Shown here: positions 1-20,315 of the stretch, in pieces
Layout: every line of letters starts with the position of its first letter
Position numbering within the stretch: the first letter of the stretch is position 1
Assembly: GCA_000934455.1 (NCBI GenBank)
Contig: KN886734.1
Span: forward strand, 1 to 20,315
DNA length: 20,315 nt
Origin: Apostichopus parvimensis
Lineage: Eukaryota > Echinodermata > Holothuroidea > Aspidochirotida > Stichopodidae
Reading direction: 5' to 3'
Position numbers and translations under genes: made by a program
Notes under the pieces: generated by a model
The model's database searches: none
What the model was told of the DNA's origin: nothing
What the model saw: the letters and a program-made list of their open reading frames with translations, nothing else

Positions 1-23
1 GAACCATAAACAACAAGGAAATG

Positions 24-268
24 CATATGTATGTATGTATGTATGTATTTTAGATCCTCCTGCAAGCAGGAACTCGCGAAGAAGCCTCATTGGCTTATCA
101 AAGCTGCAAGCTGACCGAAGTCAGTCTCTTAGATTCATATTTTAACGTCCATGATTATGAATTGTCAACAACTCTGTAGTTGGACGACATACATTAATCT
201 TGGAGTGACTCGAATTCGGGACCTTATGATTGAAAGGCACCGGCGTTAACCACTGAGCTAACACTCCC
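24..268 (-). repeat. tRNA-derived SINE with (CATA)n tail
   Basis: Read on the minus strand, the head GGAGTGTTAGCTCAGTGG carries a Pol III A box (TAGCTCAGTGG, 260-250) and a B box-like GAATTCGAGTC (217-207) at tRNA-like spacing. A body of about 150 bp follows and ends in a short hairpin (CCTGCTTGCAGG) and an ATAC/CATA simple repeat near 25-50. This is the layout of a tRNA-derived SINE. The family was not identified. Confidence 0.7.
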
Positions 269-385
269 TCATATCTCAGAGGTTTCATTTACATCTTGGC
301 TATAATGACATTATAAATCAACATCTGCTGGTGAAAAAATAAAGATTCAATCCTAGAGATGATGACTGTGTAACTCTTGCCATTA

Positions 386-862
386 ATCTAGATCAGTGGT
401 TCTCAAACTTTTTTAGACGACCGCCCCCTTCGACCATCTTGAACTGTCCCAATGCCCCCCTCCCTCTACCCCCTCCCCTCGACTTTGCAATCAGTGACCA
501 GCTCAGGGAATACCCCAAATGACAGGCTAAAATGGTGGCGCTATGCGCTTATAGGTTACAAGGGATGTCTCTGCTACAATATAATCCAAACGCGAAAGAA
601 ATTGAACCTTGGGGTGGAGTTATTGAATTTCTAATACCATTTTTGGATAATTTTAGGTCACAAAATGTTTTTTTTTTTTTTCCAGACCCCCTGGATGCCT
701 AATTGTGCCCTTAATCACTGCAGTGATGTGTCGTAATCACCAGGGACCCCCAAATCAGTGCGAATGCCCCCTACTCTCTGTCTACCCTGTAGCGCCCCCC
801 TGCGACTTCCAAACGCCCCCCGGTGGGGCGGTAGGGACACTGTGAGAACCACTGATCTAGAT
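386..862. mobile_element. hAT-type MITE, 461 bp, with perfect 8-bp target duplication
   Basis: The element spans 394-854. It begins CAGTGGTTCTCAAAC and ends GTGAGAACCACTG, so the termini are inverted copies of CAGTGGTTCTCA. Both sides carry the identical 8-mer ATCTAGAT (386-393 and 855-862). An 8-bp duplication and CAG...CTG ends are hallmarks of the hAT superfamily. The inside is C-rich with runs of CCCCC and codes no transposase, so it is non-autonomous. It lies 63-163 bp below the last visible ULK4 exon, depending on which donor is used. Confidence 0.9.
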
Positions 863-1024
863 CAACCACACACACAAAGAAAATATTTATATTGGACATA
901 TTTTGTCCCTCTTCAACGTGTTACTTGATTTTAAGAAATTTTGAGATGATGCAAATGGCAGTTTATTTGGAAAGTTTATGAAGTATGTCACTGTATCAGA
1001 AAGTATCGCTCCAATTTTTAATAC

Positions 1025-17098
<16,074 letters not shown>

Positions 17099-17225
17099 TT
17101 AAATTTACGAAGTGATTATTTGCAGGGCAGCCTGGCGAATAACGTACACAGACACCTTATTCGCAGGGCTGTGACGATTTTGAAAATAGGTTTATTATTG
17201 GCTTTTGATGACATCATTTTTGATG

Positions 17226-17233
17226 TGACGTCA
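17226..17233. promoter_or_regulatory. CRE-like palindrome TGACGTCA
   Basis: An exact TGACGTCA, the classic CREB/ATF site, 1.3 kb above the ULK4 start codon, near TTTGCGCGCC (minus strand), an E2F-like word. Single short motifs arise by chance, so function is unknown. Confidence 0.25.
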
Positions 17234-17861
17234 TTCATTTGACCTCTGCACCTTAACGGCGCGCAAACCCGAAGTTCTTTCATGTCTTTCAGTTTCAGTT
17301 TCAGGCTTTCAGAATCAGATTCTCCGTCTTTGCCGGTTTTTTTATGGAGAAAGTTCCTGCTACATTTTAATGTCATGAATTATTAGAAAAATATTGTTTT
17401 TGAACCGACTGACATAAGAAGAACTTAATTGCATTTGCACATTAAATTTACGATTCAGCCGTAGGGGCCTACTGTAGGCCCTAAGTCTGTAAGTTCTAAC
17501 GTAGGTAGCCTAGCCTAAAATACATGTCGTAAGCGTTACTGTTAGGCTAGGCTAAATGGACTGACCAACGGTTAGCCACTGCCTAGGCATGCTAATGTTA
17601 GGTGTAGGCAGTAATTAAGAATATAAAAGGATGGAACAGTTGGCCCCAAATCATGAGTTTGAATCTTTTGCAAGTTTTCAGGGTTTTTTCAAGAATTCTG
17701 CTCAACCAAGAACTATATTTATTGTATTGGAGACAGCAGAACAGCCACCCACGCTAATAAAAACTTGCCACAGGGTTCACAGCCCTTCAACGCTGCTAAA
17801 TTCAAGTACTCATATGTCAAGTATGTGTGTAAACACTATGGTGAGAAGAAAAAAACAGGCC

Positions 17862-18107
17862 TGCAAATAAGGTGTCTGTGTCCGGCTGTTAGCAGGGCTG
17901 CCCTGTGAATAAGATGCTTGTGTTCGGCTATTCGCAGGGCTGCCCTGTGAATAAGGTGTATGTGTCTGGCTATTCGCAGGGCAGCCCTGCAAATAAGGTG
18001 TCTGTGCCCTGTGAATAAGATACTTGTGTCCGGCTATTCGCAGGGCTGCCCTGCGAATAAGATGTTTGTGTCCGGCTTATTCGCAGGGCTGCCCTGCGAA
18101 TAAGCCC
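17862..18107. repeat. ~42-bp minisatellite with palindromic core
   Basis: About five units of CTATTCGCAGGGCTGCCCTG plus GAATAAGATG and TTGTGTCCGG. The core TTCGCAGGGCTGCCCTGCGAA is an almost perfect palindrome, so each unit can form a cruciform. One unit is shortened near 18000. Confidence 0.9.
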
Positions 18108-18370
18108 CACCTTAAATTTAACATAGCCTAAGCGTATCATACTTCATAAGGCCTATGCCTACATATAATACTTGCACTGGTTCTAACGTTATCGGCACTA
18201 TGCTACAACATATCATCACATTATACTAATTAACCTAGCTTATGGACAAATTGTTAGGCCTATACTAGTATAGGCTTGAGTAGCCTAGACAATACAGTGT
18301 AGGCTAGATATTCTAGGCTGGGTCTAGTCGTGGAACTGGTACTAGGTGTGCAGGCTGAATATTTACTTAC

Positions 18371-18440
18371 TGTACAAGAGAGGTAACCAAGGAAGAGCGT
18401 CAACGGTTACTCTGTTATTATCAGCAATGTTAAAGTGATT
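18371..18440 (-). other. Possible non-coding 5' exon of ULK4 (3' border only)
   Basis: On the minus strand, CTCTTGTACA is followed by GTAAGTAAAT, a good donor. It could be the end of the untranslated first exon that splices to 15920. The far end is arbitrary and no promoter was recognised. Confidence 0.2.
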
Positions 18441-18463
18441 AACTACATTACAACGTATTTTTT

Positions 18464-18725
18464 GAGGATCTGGTCTAACTTTAGAATCCGTACCATATGA
18501 ATGGGAAAGCTAACTTCGAATCGGCAGAATAACGTTAGGGGTTAGGATGTAGGGTTAGGGAGTAGGGTTAGGGGTTAGGAATTAGGGTTAGGAATTAGGG
18601 TTAGGAAGTAGGGAATAGGGTTAGGGAGTAGGGAATAGGGTTAGGAAGTAGGGGTTAGGAAGTAGGGGTCAGGGGTTAGGAAGTAAGGTCGATTGGTACG
18701 GATTCTAAATTAGTACCGAGGATCT
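18464..18725. mobile_element. 246-bp TIR element filled with telomere-like repeats, 8-bp target duplication
   Basis: The element spans 18472-18717 with identical flanks GAGGATCT (18464-18471 and 18718-18725). The ends are 24-bp inverted repeats with about four mismatches, including a perfect 16-bp part TTTAGAATCCGTACCA (18480-18495 and 18694-18709), and the termini are GGT...ACC. The inside is a degenerate TTAGGG-like array. No coding capacity. The 8-bp duplication and GG ends fit a Mutator-like or hAT-like MITE. Confidence 0.82.
18534..18688 (+). repeat. Degenerate TTAGGG-type (interstitial telomere-like) array
   Basis: Repeated GGGTTAGG, GGGTTAGGGAGTA and GGGTTAGGAAGTA words, unit about 6-14 bp. 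It is G-rich on the plus strand. It is enclosed by the inverted repeats described for 18464-18725, so it is transposon cargo rather than a simple chromosome-end scar. Confidence 0.88.
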
Positions 18726-19600
18726 TAATCAGAAACGCAAAAATGGAATAGCAATATGAAATTGTGCGATGGTTTACATCGGCTGTTCTGAGGTCAATTT
18801 GTAGTTATTCGAATGTCGGTTAATCTAAAAATTTAAGCATTCTGATCCTACTGACTATAAATGAAGTGATCTATTTGGCTAGATTACTTTGCATAATACG
18901 CCAGAGGTTTTCCAGACAAAATATCACCCTGCGAGTGGTAATATTAGGCTGACTTCATGAAGTTTCAAAGGTTGTGCTCAACCACTGACATACCCTGTCC
19001 TTCAAAAACCATTTGTACCTGGCAGTAAGAGTCCTCCCATAACAGAATAAAAAAAAAATCCGTGAGTTGAAAGTCTTTCGTGCATAACAAGAGGAATTTC
19101 ATGGGCTTAATTAAGGCTTTCATGGGCACTGTTCAATTTGGGGACCAGGTAAAATACAGTTATCTAGTTTTCATGATATACATGTATATATAAAATATAC
19201 TAAAAATCATACAAATAGGGGTCCCAGTGATAATATTTATACCCAAGGTTTGACCGGCTCTCGACGACACTGCAAAACATTACCAATGTGAAGGGCTGAT
19301 TTGTGATGAGTTTTCAGATAACTATTGCCTTGATATTAATATTAACTTTTTCGTATATCTTTAAAGATTGACAAACTTACAACAACAAAGTCGAATGTAC
19401 CGTTTCATAGACCCAAATCATGTGACTAGGGAAGCGGACATGAGGGACAGGGGAGGCGGTGACACGAGGGTCAGGGGCGTCGGTTGCATTTTAGGCATTT
19501 TCGTAGATGCCGTTTGCCAGGAGTCCCTCTGGCCATAGACAAGGGTCACGCAATTCCCATCCATGGACGACATCAGACCGACCGTCTCCTCATTCCAGGG
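18726..19600. other. Non-coding stretch upstream of ULK4
   Basis: No gene, RNA gene or transposon ends are recognised. Confidence 0.5.
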
Positions 19601-19677
19601 ACGTCGCTAGAGGGGTGTGTGGGGTGACTCACCCCCCCCCCCCCAAACTTGGTAAACTGACGATAGTTGGAAAATTG

Positions 19678-19712
19678 GAGTGCGACAGTCGGAATTTCCG
19701 ACTGTCGCACTC
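19678..19712. repeat. 35-bp near-perfect palindrome
   Basis: The arm GAGTGCGACAGTCGGAA (19678-19694), one spacer base, then its exact reverse complement (19696-19712). Just before it are GTGACTCAC and a C13 run (19632-19644). Confidence 0.9.
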
Positions 19713-20315
19713 TAGTTTATCTAGGCCTATCCATTTATTCCTGTGATTGTGCATGACCTAAAAATTGTAAAATTTCGGTCAAAGTTGACCTTTAATCAGT
19801 CGTATTTACCACGTTTTCCTTGCCACTTTGAGAAATTATATCCCGCGATTCTTATACTCCACCGTACGAAACTTCGTATGATTTTGAAAACTCCAAAAAA
19901 AAATGCCTAATAGAACTACCGTCATAGGCGTAGGAGCCCAATTTGATTTTTGGGGGGGGGGGGGGGCTGTAACGACTTGCCCGAAAAATATAACCAAAAG
20001 TTTTTCGCGCGCGGGGCGCGCGTTCCACATGTTAATGTGCATATCATATAGACATGCATCGGTTTTTACATCGCATGCCAATAACATACAATCATTTTCC
20101 GTCTTATTACCCTTCCATATTGGTTACAATTATTGGGGAAGTCGTTACAATATTAATGGTAATAATAATATAAGTTTAACCACTGAAAAACACATTGCTA
20201 ATTATCTTTCTTTCAGTAGGTGCCCGAAAAGTTATCAGCATATTGCCCGAGTCATCACAAAAATATTTGGTTGGGGTGGGGGGGGGGGCTAAAAAGTTTT
20301 TGAAATGAATGCCAG
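19713..20315. other. Poly-G-rich dispersed-repeat-like tail, no gene
   Basis: G runs at 19952-19966 and 20278-20288 each sit beside similar words (TTTGATTTTTGGGG and TTTGGTTGGGGTGGGG), and TGCCCGAAAA recurs at 19979 and 20221. This suggests related repeat ends of an unknown element. A 129-codon open frame here has only low-complexity glycine at its ends. Confidence 0.4.

Larger units (their letters stand above)
17099..18120. mobile_element. Candidate foldback element, ~1 kb
   Basis: The left arm (17116-17170) holds TTATTTGCAGGGCAGCC and GACACCTTATTCGCAGGG. The right arm (17862-18107) is a tandem array of the same motif inverted. The word TTAAATTTA lies outside both arms (17099-17107 and 18112-18120), a possible 9-bp target duplication. 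This word is AT-rich and also occurs at 17442, so it is weak evidence. Codes nothing recognisable. Confidence 0.5.

Noticed and set aside
17116..17376. 86-codon minus-strand open frame with SESLKLKLKDMKEL
   Set aside because: No recognised domain and it runs into the foldback arm. It could be 5' exon sequence, but no splice support ties it to ULK4.
19903..20292. 129-codon open frame near the right edge
   Set aside because: Both ends are glycine runs from poly-G tracts; the middle has no motif, and the flanking words recur as repeat-like sequence.

Overview
This window looks like animal nuclear DNA, probably a marine deuterostome and most likely an echinoderm of the sea cucumber or sea urchin kind. 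The clues are one multi-exon gene with GT-AG introns, tRNA-derived SINEs with an ATT tail, short TIR transposons, foldback-type elements and frequent TAGGCCTA-rich stretches. The organism is an inference and no database was searched. Coding density is very low, and most short open frames are chance or repeat-derived.

One gene can be read with confidence. On the minus strand, twelve exons from 15920 down to about 1025 splice in phase into the N-terminal half of ULK4, the Unc-51-like pseudokinase linked to cilia. Exons 1-7 give the kinase-like domain, exons 8-9 a linker, and exons 10-12 the start of the ARM/HEAT-repeat region. Compared with the human protein as I remember it, the end of exon 10, exon 11 and the start of exon 12 align without gaps. 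The 3' part of the gene lies beyond base 1. A good acceptor just before the start codon implies a non-coding 5' exon above 15920, which I could not place firmly. The protein lacks the VAIK lysine, the HRD histidine and arginine, the catalytic-loop lysine and the metal-binding asparagine, but it keeps an intact DFG.

The introns are full of mobile and tandem DNA. From low to high coordinates they hold a 350-bp direct duplication with a decayed copy of the end of exon 10, two inverted copies of a TTAA-flanked MITE, a 282-bp TIR element, a seven-copy ~120-bp array, a tRNA-derived SINE, a 1.3-kb foldback element with 9-bp target duplications, and a ~40-bp minisatellite. Below the last visible exon lie a SINE and a 461-bp hAT-type MITE with perfect 8-bp target duplications. 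Several of these start within about 5-50 bp of a 5' splice site.

Upstream of ULK4 (16-20.3 kb) I see no protein gene. There is a second foldback-like structure (17.1-18.1 kb), a small TIR element filled with TTAGGG-like repeats (18.47-18.72 kb), a 35-bp palindrome and poly-G tracts. No cellular defence system, operon, CRISPR array or rRNA is present.
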